A DNA stretch of 64,000 nt from an uncultured SAR116 cluster alpha proteobacterium (lineage in GTDB: Bacteria > Pseudomonadota > Alphaproteobacteria > Puniceispirillales > Puniceispirillaceae): the NCBI GenBank assembly GCA_902523435.1, contig CABYZM010000003.1, positions 29,291 through 93,290 on the forward strand, in the 5' to 3' direction. Positions 8,681 through 19,692 of the stretch are shown here, one piece after another. A program made the translations under genes and the position numbers. The number at the start of each line of letters is the position of its first letter. Position 1 is the first letter of the stretch. The notes beneath the pieces were generated by a model that saw nothing but the letters and a program-made list of their open reading frames with translations, did no database searches and was not told where the DNA came from.

Positions 8681-9694
8681 TCAGCCCTTTGCCAGCTGAT
8701 TCATGTAAACAGCTGTGTCCAGCATACGGTTGGCAAAGCCCCATTCATTATCATACCAGCCCATAATCCTCACAAACCGTTCATCCTGAACTTGTGTCTG
8801 GGTCAGATCAGCCACGCATGAATGGCTGTTATGATTAAAATCAATAGACACCAGCGGCAGTTCATTCACATCTAGAATTCCTTTCATTGGGCCAGCAGAG
8901 GCTGCTCTGAGTGCGGCATTAACAGAGGTGATATCACAGGCTGTCTTGGCATAAAAACGCAGATCAACAACGGATACATTATCTGTGGGCACACGCACAG
9001 CAGAGCCATCAAGACGGCCATCCAGTTCAGGCAACACAAGACCGACTGCCCGTGCAGCGCCCGTTGTTGTGGGTACGATAGAGCGTCCGCCAGAACGAGC
9101 GCGGCGTAAATCTTTATGCGAGTTGTCTAGAATATTCTGATCCCCTGTATAAGCATGAATGGTGGTCATATTGCCGGAGATCATGCCGAATGTGGTGTGC
9201 ATGACTTTGGCCATTGGGGCAAGACAATTTGTTGTGCAGGATGCGTTTGAGACCACCAGATGCTCATTTCTCAGTTTGTCATGATTGACCCCGTAAACCA
9301 CAGTAAAATCAGCAGCAGAGGCGGGGGCTGAGACAAGCACCTTTTTTGCCCCGGCGGAAAGATGACTAGAAGCCTTATCTCGGCTGTTAAATCTACCTGA
9401 GCATTCCAGAACAATATCAACATCCATTGCGCCATGAGGCAGAACAGATGGATCCCGTTCATGGGTAATTGTCAATTTACCTTTTCCCACATCCATCCAG
9501 TCATCCCCAAATGTGATTGGATGTTCGAAATGACCGTGTGTTGAGTCAAATTCAAGCAGATGAGCCATGACCGCAGTTGCACCAGGCGAGTTAATAGAGA
9601 CAACTTCCACATCATTTCTATCCGCCTCTATCAGGGATCGTAGAACCAGACGTCCAATACGGCCAAAGCCATTGATAGCGATACGTGTTGTCAT
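8681..9694 (-). CDS. gap: Glyceraldehyde-3-phosphate dehydrogenase, type I
   Basis: RIAINGFGRIGRLVLRS and active-site SNASCTTNCLAP; C-terminal WYDNEWGFANRMLD. Confidence 0.97.
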   Translation of the reverse strand: MTTRIAINGFGRIGRLVLRSLIEADRNDVEVVSINSPGATAVMAHLLEFDSTHGHFEHPITFGDDWMDVGKGKLTITHERDPSVLPHGAMDVDIVLECSGRFNSRDKASSHLSAGAKKVLVSAPASAADFTVVYGVNHDKLRNEHLVVSNASCTTNCLAPMAKVMHTTFGMISGNMTTIHAYTGDQNILDNSHKDLRRARSGGRSIVPTTTGAARAVGLVLPELDGRLDGSAVRVPTDNVSVVDLRFYAKTACDITSVNAALRAASAGPMKGILDVNELPLVSIDFNHNSHSCVADLTQTQVQDERFVRIMGWYDNEWGFANRMLDTAVYMNQLAKG

Positions 9695-9752
9695 CGTTGT
9701 AGATCTGCTTTCTTTGTTAGGTTACTCTGGGCAGGTTTGAGCTGTCCAGAAG

Positions 9753-11777
9753 TCAGACCAGATTCGCTTTAGCTGCAGCAACTACTGCCTCTTTTGTAAT
9801 TTTAAAATGGGCAAACAGTTCGCCAGCTGGCGCAGATGCCCCAAACCCTGTCATGCCGACAAAGCTGGCTTGGCCATGTGTCAGTGCAGCCCAGCCCATT
9901 TCAAGGCCAGCCTCAACAACCACTACTGAAGCAGACGGTCCAAGTAGTTCTGCTTTGTAATCCTCATCTTGGGCAAGTAGCAGCTCGAGGCAAGGTATAG
10001 ACACCAGTCTTGTGGTGATGCCTTCTGCTTCCAGCATGGTTCGCGCCTCATCTGCTAGGCTGACCTCAGAGCCGGTGGCAAGCAGGGTAACCTGCGGGTT
10101 AGCAGAGCCTTCTTTGAGGATATAACCGCCACGTGCCGATTTATTTTCCCTGCTATCTTCGTGCTGATGTTCACCTGGTTTGTCATCAGCATTCAAACGC
10201 AGTTGCGGTAAGCCTTGGCGGCTAAGCGCAAGAACAGAAGGCGTGTCTATTGCTTCTAGAGCTAGTTGCCAGGCTTCTGCTGTTTCTACAATGTCAGCAG
10301 GGCGGAAGACTTGCAGATTCGGAATTGCACGCAGGGCAGCAAGATGTTCAACTGGCTGATGTGTCGGCCCGTCTTCGCCTAGACCAATACTGTCATGAGT
10401 CATCACATAAATAACTCGCTGGCCCATAAGGGCAGACAGACGGATAGAGGGACGGCAGTAATCGCTGAAGACAAGGAAGGTCCCACCAAAGGGGATCAAT
10501 CCGCCATGAAGGGCAATGCCGTTCATAGCCGCGGCCATGCCATGTTCACGCACTCCATAATGCACATAAGTACCAGACGGATGAGAAGCTGAAAAAATTT
10601 CATGTCCTCCAACCTTTGTATTATTTGAACCGGTCAGGTCAGCAGACCCGCCAAATAAAGACGGAATATGTTCAAATAAGGTTTCAATCGTTTTCTGGCT
10701 GGCCACACGGGTTGCAACTTTCTGCGGGTGTTCGCGCAGCTGATCTTTCATGTCTGCGATGGCACTTGCGGCAGCCTGTTTCACATCGCCTGATATAGCC
10801 GCTTCAAACTGGTTCTTCTGATCGGCAGCACTTAGCCGGGCCTGCCAAGCTTTTTGTTCAGCATGACTGCGACTGCCCACGTTTCGCCAGTCTGCCAGAA
10901 TATCTTCAGGGATTTTAAAAGAAGGGTCAGACCAGCCTATGGTATCGCGGACAGCTTCAATTTCTTCCGGGCCAAGAGGAGCGCCATGTGCCTTGGCCGT
11001 GCCTCCAACTTTGTCAGACCCTTTGCCAATTGTGGTTTTGCATCGGATCAAGACGGGCTTGTCCATAACAGATTTGGCTTGGACTAAGGCCGCATCAACA
11101 GCAGCCATATCATGGCCGTCACAAGATAGTACATGCCACTGGCTGGCCTTAAACCTGCTGGTGATGTCGTCTGAGGTTGTGATATCCGTGCTGCCGTCAA
11201 TAGAGATGCCGTTATCGTCAAACAGCACAATCAGTTTATTCAGCTTCAGATGACCAGCCAATGAAATGGCCTCATGGCTGATCCCTTCCATAAGGCAGCC
11301 ATCTCCAGCGATTACATAAGTATAATGGTTAACGAGTTCTGGCCCGTATTTTGCTGCCATATGGCGTTCAGCAATTGCCATGCCAACAGCATTGGCGACG
11401 CCCTGTCCCAGGGGGCCGGTGGTGGTTTCAATTCCGGCAGCGTGACCAAATTCAGGATGCCCGGCTGTTGGGCTGCCTAGTTGCCGGAAATTCCTAATGG
11501 CATCGATGGATATATCATTATAGCCAGTTAAATAAAGAAGCGCATAAAGCAGCATGGAGCCATGCCCGGCAGAAAGCACAAATCTGTCTCGGTCTGGCCA
11601 GTTTGGATCCGTGGGGTCAAATTTCAGATGCTTTGCAAATAAAACAGTTGCTGCCTCTGCAAAGCCCATTGGCATTCCTGGATGTCCTGAATTGGCGGCC
11701 TGAACCGCGTCCATTGCTAGAACCCGAATACAATCCGCCATCTTCTGTGCCCTCGAGTTTTTTGGCAAGACTGACAT
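9753..11777 (-). CDS. tkt: Transketolase
   Basis: 674 aa; [62 protein letters not shown]. Confidence 0.97.
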   Translation of the reverse strand: MSVLPKNSRAQKMADCIRVLAMDAVQAANSGHPGMPMGFAEAATVLFAKHLKFDPTDPNWPDRDRFVLSAGHGSMLLYALLYLTGYNDISIDAIRNFRQLGSPTAGHPEFGHAAGIETTTGPLGQGVANAVGMAIAERHMAAKYGPELVNHYTYVIAGDGCLMEGISHEAISLAGHLKLNKLIVLFDDNGISIDGSTDITTSDDITSRFKASQWHVLSCDGHDMAAVDAALVQAKSVMDKPVLIRCKTTIGKGSDKVGGTAKAHGAPLGPEEIEAVRDTIGWSDPSFKIPEDILADWRNVGSRSHAEQKAWQARLSAADQKNQFEAAISGDVKQAAASAIADMKDQLREHPQKVATRVASQKTIETLFEHIPSLFGGSADLTGSNNTKVGGHEIFSASHPSGTYVHYGVREHGMAAAMNGIALHGGLIPFGGTFLVFSDYCRPSIRLSALMGQRVIYVMTHDSIGLGEDGPTHQPVEHLAALRAIPNLQVFRPADIVETAEAWQLALEAIDTPSVLALSRQGLPQLRLNADDKPGEHQHEDSRENKSARGGYILKEGSANPQVTLLATGSEVSLADEARTMLEAEGITTRLVSIPCLELLLAQDEDYKAELLGPSASVVVVEAGLEMGWAALTHGQASFVGMTGFGASAPAGELFAHFKITKEAVVAAAKANLV

Positions 11778-12240
11778 TTCTTTTATCCTTATGTGTTGTT
11801 GCCCTGTAAATTATGACAAGGTCAATTAAGGCAGTTTGTTGTGGCGGCTTTTATGTCATCACCTGTCATGGGGCGCAATGTGCATAAATATGTCTGATTC
11901 GTCAATCTGCCCAAGCTAGGTAATCTGCTAAATAATAAAATGATTGGATGCTGCGATACGGCTGAAACTGCTGTCCGGCGCGGTTCAGCCATTGGCTGGT
12001 TTGGTCTTGCCTGCATAGTTCTGCTGCATGCTCTGTTCAAATAGCAGCCTATTAGAGCCAGGCAGGGTTGTTTTTTTCCGAAATTGATTCCACACTGATT
12101 CTTGCTGTTTCAGGCCAAAACTGAATCACCTTAACATTGGTTGTTGACACGGTGCGCAGTTGTTTGGCTGTTACATGATACATGTCTCGAAAACAGAACC
12201 ATTGTTTGCGATATCTTTTCATTATTTGGGCTTGCAGATT

Positions 12241-12516
12241 ATGACCGCATCATCACCATCCGCATCACGTTTATCTGCGGCTATAAGTGAATTGGAGAAG
12301 GCCCTGTCGGCGCTGGATCAAACCGTTTATGCCGTCAATCAGTCTTTGTCGGATACCTCTTCCCCTGGACCGAAAAGTCCGTCTGTAGCGGACGGGAATA
12401 TGATACCTGCCAGCCAGATCCGCAAAGAGCTTGCCGCCCTGCAGGAACTAGTCAGCGGTGCAGTCGAGCTAATTGCCCTTGCTCGTTCAGGTAACGGCAC
12501 AGACGTCACAAATTAG
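12241..12516 (+). CDS. Small coiled-coil protein, DUF4164-like, upstream of zapA
   Basis: 91 aa from ATG at 12241 (MTASSPSASRLSAAISELEKALSALDQ...); position directly before zapA matches the alphaproteobacterial arrangement. Family assignment is by memory/synteny. Confidence 0.6.
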   Translation: MTASSPSASRLSAAISELEKALSALDQTVYAVNQSLSDTSSPGPKSPSVADGNMIPASQIRKELAALQELVSGAVELIALARSGNGTDVTN

Positions 12517-12530
12517 CAGGAGATTCACTA

Positions 12531-12875
12531 ATGAGCCAATCCATCGTGACGGTCCGGCTGAACGGACAGCCATATCAAATGGGATGTGACGCTGGACAGG
12601 AAGCGCATATCGAGGCACTAGGACGTGATGTTGAAGCGGTTTTAAATGAGTTGACCGGAACAGTTGGCCAAATTGGCGAAGCGCGACTTCTGGCCATGGC
12701 TGCCCTGATTATTGCTGACCGAAAGTCAGAGACATTTGCCCGCGAAGACGGACCAGATGCCACAGTCGCCTCTGCCAGCTTGTCTTCTGACGAGCTTGAT
12801 CAGCTGGCGAGCCGCATAGAGGCTATGGCTGGCCGCGTTAGTCAGTTGAACGCTGAACTTGCTAAACTGCCTTAA
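12531..12875 (+). CDS. zapA: Cell division protein ZapA
   Basis: IVTVRLNGQPYQMGCDAGQEAHIEALGRDVEAVLNEL...ARLLAMAALIIAD. Confidence 0.88.
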   Translation: MSQSIVTVRLNGQPYQMGCDAGQEAHIEALGRDVEAVLNELTGTVGQIGEARLLAMAALIIADRKSETFAREDGPDATVASASLSSDELDQLASRIEAMAGRVSQLNAELAKLP

Positions 12876-12879
12876 ATGA

Positions 12880-13017
12880 CCTATGTGAGAGAGGTGGCGG
12901 CTGGGCTTCGCGCGCGGCATTTCAATCCCTGGGACCATAATCTTCTGTAGGGGACCGCCTCTGGCCCGATCGAGGTCTGGCTATCGTGGTGCCCACCTGT
13001 TTTACAGGTCACAGAGG
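12880..13017 (+). ncRNA. ssrS: Candidate 6S RNA
   Basis: Lies in the zapA / 5-formyl-THF cyclo-ligase gap, the classic 6S RNA locus. Closing stem cctatgtga (12880-12888)/tcacagagg (13009-13017) plus aggtgg (12892-12897)/ccacct (12993-12998) give a long rod with an internal open region. Confidence 0.65.
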
Positions 13018-13143
13018 ATGAAAACATCCAACGGTTGTTCTGGCTGTCACAGTAATCTTAAGCGTGTTGCTCTGTCATTGCGCCAGCTTTAATATGTTTG
13101 TAGCCTGCCCATTGATGGAAGCCACCGTTGTTTAACATCTGCC

Positions 13144-13755
13144 TTGCCTCAAATGAACCTCACACCTACAGTTGAAGAGCAGAAAGTCAGCTTGCGCAAA
13201 CAGGCTGTTACTCGACGTGCGCAATTGGCAGCAGAATATGATGCCTCTCTGTCGTGCATGGGCACGGGGCTTGCGCGTTTTGCAGCTAGCCTGATTGATC
13301 AGTTTTGCCCCACAATCGTAGCTGGATACTGGCCGGTGCGAAGCGAAATTGATATTCTGCCGCTTTTATCTGCGCTTCAGGATAAGGGAGTTCACTTATG
13401 TCTTCCGATTACAGGACTTGCTGGAACGCCGTTATCCTTTCACCACTGGACATTTGGCACAGCTCTGGACACTGGCCGCTTTGGCATTAAACAGCCCTTC
13501 CCAGATGCTCAACAACTGTTACCAGATATGATCTGCGTGCCGTTACTGGCTTTTGACAACAGATGTCATCGCCTGGGCTATGGCGGTGGATACTATGATC
13601 GCACATTAGCTGACCTGCGCAAACAAGGTCATAAGGTATCGGCGGTGGGGCTGGCTTATGCAGGCCAGCAGATAGACAGGTTGGTTATAGGGCCTTATGA
13701 TGAGCAACTAGAGAATGTATTAACGCCTGAAGGTTGGCTGGTCAGACAGAAATGA
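13144..13755 (+). CDS. 5-formyltetrahydrofolate cyclo-ligase family protein
   Basis: PVRSEIDILPLLSAL, MICVPLLAFDNRCHRLGYGGGYYDRTLADL motifs. Confidence 0.93.
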   Translation: MPQMNLTPTVEEQKVSLRKQAVTRRAQLAAEYDASLSCMGTGLARFAASLIDQFCPTIVAGYWPVRSEIDILPLLSALQDKGVHLCLPITGLAGTPLSFHHWTFGTALDTGRFGIKQPFPDAQQLLPDMICVPLLAFDNRCHRLGYGGGYYDRTLADLRKQGHKVSAVGLAYAGQQIDRLVIGPYDEQLENVLTPEGWLVRQK

Positions 13756-13776
13756 AATGGAAATGGGCACAGATTT

Positions 13777-14586
13777 ATGCGAATCTTATTTCTAGGGGAT
13801 ATTGTTGGCCGTACGGCTCGTCAGGCTGTGATTGAGCAGATGCCGGATTTGCGCGCTGAATTGGGTTGCGCTTTCGTGATTGTGAATTGCGAGAATGCAG
13901 CAGGTGGATATGGTGTCACACCAGCGATATGTGAGGATTTATTTGCCTGCGGCATCGATGTGCTGACAACAGGTAATCATGTCTTTGATAAAGCTGAAAT
14001 CAGTCTTTATCTGGCTAGTCAGGACAAATTGTTGCGGCCAGATAATATGGCTGACGGGCTGCCCGGAAAAGGCCATGTGATTGTTCAGAATGATCAGGGC
14101 GTAAGGCTGGGTGTGGTGAATTTGATGGCGAATCTGTTTATGTCAGAAAATGCAAATGCGTTCGCAGCAGCTGACAAGATTAAGGCATCTATGACTCTGG
14201 GTCGAGATGTTGACGCCATGGTGGTGGATTTTCATGGTGAGGCCACATCTGAGAAAATGGCGATGGGGTTTTATTTTGACGGGCATGCGTCACTGGTAGT
14301 TGGCACGCACACCCATATACCAACAGCAGATTGCAGGGTTTTGGATGGAGGAACAGCTTATCAGACAGATGCCGGCATGTGTGGGGATTACAACTCTGTG
14401 ATTGGTATGGATAAGCAGGCAGCCACAAGCCGGTTCACAGGCGGGTCCGGCGGACGTCTGTCTGTTGCCAGTGGAGCACCCAGCCTGTGTGGTGTGTTGG
14501 TTGATGTTGAACTTGCAACTGGACTGGCCAAGCAAGCCCGTTCGTTTCGGCGGGGCGGTGCACTAGAAAACACATCAGCTGTCTGA
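13777..14586 (+). CDS. YmdB-family metallophosphoesterase
   Basis: MRILFLGDIVGRTARQAV, VNCENAAGGYGVT, DVLTTGNHVFDK, VVGTHTHIPTAD, TDAGMCGDYNSVIGMDK. Confidence 0.93.
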   Translation: MRILFLGDIVGRTARQAVIEQMPDLRAELGCAFVIVNCENAAGGYGVTPAICEDLFACGIDVLTTGNHVFDKAEISLYLASQDKLLRPDNMADGLPGKGHVIVQNDQGVRLGVVNLMANLFMSENANAFAAADKIKASMTLGRDVDAMVVDFHGEATSEKMAMGFYFDGHASLVVGTHTHIPTADCRVLDGGTAYQTDAGMCGDYNSVIGMDKQAATSRFTGGSGGRLSVASGAPSLCGVLVDVELATGLAKQARSFRRGGALENTSAV

Positions 14587-14640
14587 TATACCGGCGGTGA
14601 GAGAACGTCTGCAGAAGGGATACTGATAGAGCGAGGCATT

Positions 14641-15384
14641 ATGGCGGGACATTCCAAATTCAAAAATATCCAACATCGCAAAGGGGCGCAGGACAAAAAG
14701 AGGGCAAAAATTTTTACCCGCCTCATAAAGGAACTGGCGGTTGCCGCGCGCGGCGGCACAGAGCCAGCCAGCAATCCGCGTCTGCGTACCGCGCTAGCTG
14801 GTTGCCGGGCGGCCAATATGCCAAAAGATAATATTGAGCGTGTCTTAAAGCGGGCTGAGGGCGGTGAGGGTGAGCAATATGAAGAAATCCGTTATGAAGG
14901 CTACGGTGCGGGCGGCACAGCCTTTATTGTTGAGGCCTTGACGGATAACCGGAATCGCACGGCTTCAGAAGTCCGAGCTGCGTTCAGTAAGTTTGGCGGC
15001 TCTTTGGGCGAAACTGGGTCAGTCAGTTTCATGTTTGATAAGGTTGGGCAGATTATCTATCCGGTTGAGGTCACAAACGCAGATTCCATGTTTGAAGCTG
15101 CGCTAGAGGCCAGGGCGCAGGATGTGGAAACAGATGATGACACTCATCTTGTAACAACTGCCCCTGAAGATTTTAATGCAGCACGTGAAAAGCTGGAAGA
15201 GATCTTTGGGGCTCCGGAGGAGGCACAGCTGACCTGGGTTGCCCAGAATACGTTAGATGTCAACGAAGACCAGGCTCGTACTCTATTGAAATTCATTGAT
15301 ACGCTTGAAGATAATGATGATGTGCAGTCGCTGTCGTTCAATTTTCAAATTTCTGATGAAATTTTTACAAAGCTGGACGGTTAA
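14641..15384 (+). CDS. yebC: YebC/PmpR family protein
   Basis: MAGHSKFKNIQHRKGAQDKKRAKIFTRLIKEL, 247 aa. Confidence 0.97.
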   Translation: MAGHSKFKNIQHRKGAQDKKRAKIFTRLIKELAVAARGGTEPASNPRLRTALAGCRAANMPKDNIERVLKRAEGGEGEQYEEIRYEGYGAGGTAFIVEALTDNRNRTASEVRAAFSKFGGSLGETGSVSFMFDKVGQIIYPVEVTNADSMFEAALEARAQDVETDDDTHLVTTAPEDFNAAREKLEEIFGAPEEAQLTWVAQNTLDVNEDQARTLLKFIDTLEDNDDVQSLSFNFQISDEIFTKLDG

Positions 15385-15389
15385 GAACG

Positions 15390-15938
15390 GTGCGGATCAT
15401 TGGCATTGATCCGGGACTTCAGGCAACAGGATGGGGTGTGATTGCCTCAGACGGCTCGCAGTTGAAAGGCGTTAGTCACGGGATCATCCGGACCAACACA
15501 CGGATGAGTGATCCTGAAAGGCTGATCTTGATTTTTGAGGGGCTGGAGAATGTGATTGCAAACCATCAACCCGAAACAGCCATTGTTGAGGAAATCTTTG
15601 TAAAGGATAACCCTCGTTCCGCTTTGCGTCTGGGGCTGGCGCGTGGCGTCGCCATACTGGCCTGTGGAAAGGCACGATTGGCATTATCTGAAATTTCTGC
15701 ACGCAAAGTGAAACAGGCAGTCACGGGCACTGGTGCTGCAGATAAAAAGCAGGTTGCCAATATGGTCTCACGACTTTTGGGCATTCCGCCCCCCCCATCG
15801 GACGCAGCGGATGCGTTGGCGTTGGCGATAGCGTGGTACCAGGGGGCAGCGTCTCCAAAAACAGAAGCAGCGCAGATGCAAGACAGCCTGTCTGCAGCAA
15901 TTGAGGCTGCCCTTCGAAAAGATCGACAAAGGACCTAA
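15390..15938 (+). CDS. ruvC: Crossover junction endodeoxyribonuclease RuvC
   Basis: GTG start; MRIIGIDPGLQATGWGVI, AIVEEIFVKDNPRSALRLGLARG, PSDAADALALAI. Confidence 0.96.
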   Translation: MRIIGIDPGLQATGWGVIASDGSQLKGVSHGIIRTNTRMSDPERLILIFEGLENVIANHQPETAIVEEIFVKDNPRSALRLGLARGVAILACGKARLALSEISARKVKQAVTGTGAADKKQVANMVSRLLGIPPPPSDAADALALAIAWYQGAASPKTEAAQMQDSLSAAIEAALRKDRQRT

Positions 15939-16057
15939 AATGTCCAGCCTAAGATGATTGCGCGTCACAAAGGGACGTGGAATAATTAATCAGCAGAACT
16001 GGTGGAGAGGGAAAACATGCGCAGCTGCCCATCAGCATCATACAGGACAGGCCAAAG

Positions 16058-16696
16058 ATGATTGCCCAGCTTTCTGGCCGTCTGGTTTCGGCTGATTTGA
16101 CTAATCTTATACTGGATGTGCAGGGAGTGGGATATCTTGTTCATGTGACTGGCCGGACTCTGGCGCAAATCGGCCAGCCCGGCGATATGGTCACGCTGGT
16201 AACCGAACTTTTGGTCAGAGAGGATTCACTAACCCTTTACGGTTTTAAGGACACAGCAGAGCAGGCTGCGTTCCGGATGTTACAAACTGTGCAGGGGGTT
16301 GGCGCTAAGGCCGCCTTGTCCATTCTGACCACATTGACTGCAGACGAGTTATCACAGGCGATCCTGGCAAGTGATAAGGCGGTGGTCAGTCGGGCTGACG
16401 GGATTGGCCCAAAACTGGCGCAGCGAATTATTAATGAGCTTGCGCAGAAGCTTCCTACATCACTAACCGCAGGCCCAGCGCCTTTTAGTCCGGCTTCCGC
16501 AGGCGGGCTTGAGGGGGCTGCGGCTGATACTGGACAGCAAATGGCTCAGGATGCGTTGTCGGCACTTGTCAACCTTGGCTATTCGCGAACTGAAGCTTTT
16601 GCAGCGGTTAGTCAGACGAAACAAAGTGAAGAGGCTGGAAATGTGTCTGCTCTTATTGCGTTGGCACTGAAACAGCTGGGGGCAGGCAGGAGCTGA
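16058..16696 (+). CDS. ruvA: Holliday junction DNA helicase RuvA
   Basis: [57 protein letters not shown]. Confidence 0.96.
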   Translation: MIAQLSGRLVSADLTNLILDVQGVGYLVHVTGRTLAQIGQPGDMVTLVTELLVREDSLTLYGFKDTAEQAAFRMLQTVQGVGAKAALSILTTLTADELSQAILASDKAVVSRADGIGPKLAQRIINELAQKLPTSLTAGPAPFSPASAGGLEGAAADTGQQMAQDALSALVNLGYSRTEAFAAVSQTKQSEEAGNVSALIALALKQLGAGRS

Positions 16697-16700
16697 AATC

Positions 16701-17807
16701 ATGGCTGATGACCAACGGAACAGGCAAGACCCTTCAGACCAAGACAGGTTGGTGACACCAGATGCGATCCCGGCTTCTGATGCCGTCCAAAATTCGGATC
16801 CAGCTTTGCGGCCGCGCCGACTGGTTGAGTTTGTCGGGCAGGGGCAGGGACGCGCAAATCTGGAAACTTTTATTGGAGCTGCGCGCCTGCGCGAAGAGCC
16901 AATGGACCACACGCTTCTGCATGGCCCGCCAGGCCTTGGCAAGACCACGATGGCGCAGATTATATCAGCAGAGCTCGGCGTCGGGTTCAGGGCTACATCC
17001 GGGCCGGTAATTGCACGGGCCGGTGATCTAGCGGCATTGCTGAGCAATTTGCAGCCCCGTGATGTGTTGTTTATTGATGAAATTCATAGGTTGAATCCAG
17101 CTGTTGAAGAGGTTTTATATCCAGCAATGGAAGATTTTCAGCTGGATTTGATCATTGGTGAGGGACCGTCTGCACGTTCTGTGCGGATTGATCTGCCGCG
17201 ATTTACTCTTGTTGGTGCGACGACAAGGGCAGGGCTGCTAACAACCCCTTTGCGAGACCGGTTTGGCATTAACATGAGGATGCAGTTCTACACCACAGGT
17301 GAGCTGGTTCAAATTTTGCATCGGCAGGCGGATAAGCTTGAAATGAAGCTGGTAGAAGACGGCGCAGAAGAAGTGGCCAAACGATCCCGCGGAACACCTC
17401 GTGTTGCTGGACGTTTATTGCGGCGGGTGCGTGATATTGCCCTTGTCGAAGGAGCCGAGCTGGTTACTGCGACGATTGCAGATAAAGCGCTCACCCAGTT
17501 GGGTGTTGATAAGACAGGGCTTGACGGGATGGACAGGCGTTATCTGTCCAGTCTGGCAGACTCATTTGGCGGCGGGCCTGTTGGTGTGGAAACTTTAGCA
17601 GCTGTTCTGGCAGAACAACGCGATATGCTGGAAGAGGTGATCGAGCCTTATCTTATGCAGTCAGGTCTTTTGATGCGCACACCTCGCGGGCGATGTCTTT
17701 CTTTGTCTGGGTGGGCCTATTTAGGTCTGACGCCGCCCGCACAGGCTGAACGCCAGCTTGACCTGCTTTCCCGGGACTTAGGCAGCAATGAAGATGCCCC
17801 CTTTTAA
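16701..17807 (+). CDS. ruvB: Holliday junction DNA helicase RuvB
   Basis: [69 protein letters not shown]. Confidence 0.97.
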   Translation: MADDQRNRQDPSDQDRLVTPDAIPASDAVQNSDPALRPRRLVEFVGQGQGRANLETFIGAARLREEPMDHTLLHGPPGLGKTTMAQIISAELGVGFRATSGPVIARAGDLAALLSNLQPRDVLFIDEIHRLNPAVEEVLYPAMEDFQLDLIIGEGPSARSVRIDLPRFTLVGATTRAGLLTTPLRDRFGINMRMQFYTTGELVQILHRQADKLEMKLVEDGAEEVAKRSRGTPRVAGRLLRRVRDIALVEGAELVTATIADKALTQLGVDKTGLDGMDRRYLSSLADSFGGGPVGVETLAAVLAEQRDMLEEVIEPYLMQSGLLMRTPRGRCLSLSGWAYLGLTPPAQAERQLDLLSRDLGSNEDAPF

Positions 17808-17831
17808 CCAAAGATGAGAAGCTGAACAGAC

Positions 17832-18338
17832 GTGTATGACTTTAAAACAAATTTGAACGATAACAGGCTTGCCGAAGAGGCAGCCCACGGCCTTGATGGT
17901 GTAATTGATAAAACTGATCCCAAACACAGCAAACATCTATATGGACTGGTAGTGCAGTATGAGGATATTGATGCGGGCGGCATTGTCTATCATTCCACTT
18001 ACCTGAATTTTGCTGAACGGGCTCGTTCAGCCTTGTTACGGACGTCAAAATTTGATGTGCAGTACTGGCTGGCACAAGAAAATCAGGGATTTGTGATAAC
18101 ACATATCGAAACAGATTATCTCAGCCCTGCAAAACTCCATAACCGGCTGATTGTTGAGACTTGCTGTCTGCAGCTAGGCGGGGCATCAGCCTTATTACAA
18201 CAAAACATCAATTCTTTTGACAGAGGCCATATTTTTGCCAGAGTTATGGTTAAAGCTGCTTGGGTCGATATAGAATTAGGGCCACGTAAATTTCCAGAAC
18301 CGCTGCAAATGGTTTTGCGATCTTTCCAGCCCAAGTAG
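17832..18338 (+). CDS. ybgC: Tol-Pal associated acyl-CoA thioesterase YbgC
   Basis: Hotdog-fold motif YEDIDAGGIVYHSTYLNFAERARSALLR; upstream of tolQ. GTG start. Confidence 0.88.
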   Translation: MYDFKTNLNDNRLAEEAAHGLDGVIDKTDPKHSKHLYGLVVQYEDIDAGGIVYHSTYLNFAERARSALLRTSKFDVQYWLAQENQGFVITHIETDYLSPAKLHNRLIVETCCLQLGGASALLQQNINSFDRGHIFARVMVKAAWVDIELGPRKFPEPLQMVLRSFQPK

Positions 18339-18514
18339 TAGATAATTACCCCTGCCAACTGCAAAAAGTGGTGATACCTTAAAAACCGTGCCTGAATTGA
18401 ACTAATCATAAAGTTAATCATATGTCTTATCAGCATGTCGTTCGACTGGCTGAACCCAATGTGAGCTGAGGGTTCATAGTTAAAGAAAAATAAAGTGAAG
18501 AGAGAGAAAAGATA

Positions 18515-19246
18515 ATGGCAAGTGAACTAAATCTGGCAACTGCTTCAGCACAGGCTCTTGATATGTCTGTGTTTGGCTTGTTTATGATGGCTGATCCGGT
18601 TGTAAAGGCGGTGATGCTGCTGCTTATCGGAGCGTCTGTCTGGTGCTGGGCCATCATTTTTGACAAAATGACACGTATCCGCAGGCAGAAACGAGGTGCA
18701 GAAGAGTTTGATGATTTGTTCTGGTCAGGCGGGTCACTTGATGATTTATATAATAATCTAGGCGATGAGCCAGATAGCGCGCAAGCCAAGGTTTTTGTCT
18801 CAGCAATGAGGGAATGGCGGCGGGCAACTGTAAAAGGGCTGACCTCTGGCTTAAGGGGCGAGTTGAAGTCATCTGTGCTAGCCCGTATTGAACGAAATAT
18901 GTCGCTGACCATCACTCGTGAAATGGACCGGCTGGAACGGGGCATGAATTTTCTGGCCTCCATTGGCTCTGTTTCACCCTTTGTGGGGCTTTTTGGGACG
19001 GTCTGGGGAATCATGAATTCCTTTACCTCAATTGCTGAATCCAAAAATACAAGTTTGGCGGTGGTGGCGCCGGGGATTGCAGAAGCCTTATTTGCTACAG
19101 CACTTGGGCTGCTGGCAGCAATACCTGCTGTGGCTGCCTATAATAAATTTTCCGGAGATATGGATAAAATTGGCACTTCTCTCGATGTTTTTGCGCAGGA
19201 ATTTACCACCTTGCTCGGTCGCCAGCTTGACGAAGGAGGGCAATAG
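18515..19246 (+). CDS. tolQ: Tol-Pal system protein TolQ
   Basis: FLASIGSVSPFVGLFGTVWGIMNSF, VAPGIAEALFATALGLLAAIPAVAAYN. Confidence 0.95.
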   Translation: MASELNLATASAQALDMSVFGLFMMADPVVKAVMLLLIGASVWCWAIIFDKMTRIRRQKRGAEEFDDLFWSGGSLDDLYNNLGDEPDSAQAKVFVSAMREWRRATVKGLTSGLRGELKSSVLARIERNMSLTITREMDRLERGMNFLASIGSVSPFVGLFGTVWGIMNSFTSIAESKNTSLAVVAPGIAEALFATALGLLAAIPAVAAYNKFSGDMDKIGTSLDVFAQEFTTLLGRQLDEGGQ

Positions 19247-19692
19247 TGATGGGCATAAGGGTGAATATCCAGAAGGCAGGCAGCCGGAGCCGCTCACGTC
19301 ATCGACCCATGGGGGATATAAATGTGACGCCTATGGTTGATGTGATGCTGGTCCTGTTGATCGTCTTTATGGTTACAGCCCCGTTGTTGACAGTCGGCGT
19401 ACCTGTCGATTTGCCAAAGACGCAAGCAGGTCAGGTTAATGCTGACCAAGCCCCGTTGGTGGTCACCATCCGGGAAGATGGTGCCCTGTTTCTTCAGGAT
19501 ACCGAAATTGAACCAGATAAATTGATCCCACGCCTTTCTGCCATAGGCGAGTCCAACAAAGAGGTCCGTATATTTGTGCGGGGCGATAAGAATGTGGCTT
19601 ATGGTGAGGTGCTTGTGTTGATGGGTCGAATTCAATCAGCCGGATTTGAACGTGTTGCGCTGGTTGCTGAGTTACCAGAGGATGATGCCTAA
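19246..19692 (+). CDS. tolR: Tol-Pal system protein TolR
   Basis: MGDINVTPMVDVMLVLLIVFMVTAPLL; overlaps tolQ stop. Confidence 0.94.
   Translation: MMGIRVNIQKAGSRSRSRHRPMGDINVTPMVDVMLVLLIVFMVTAPLLTVGVPVDLPKTQAGQVNADQAPLVVTIREDGALFLQDTEIEPDKLIPRLSAIGESNKEVRIFVRGDKNVAYGEVLVLMGRIQSAGFERVALVAELPEDDA

Noticed and set aside
1449-18355. 15-bp repeat taattacccctgcca near 1451 and 18345
   Set aside because: A few 15-bp matches are expected by chance in 64 kb; no shared context or terminal structure suggesting a mobile element.
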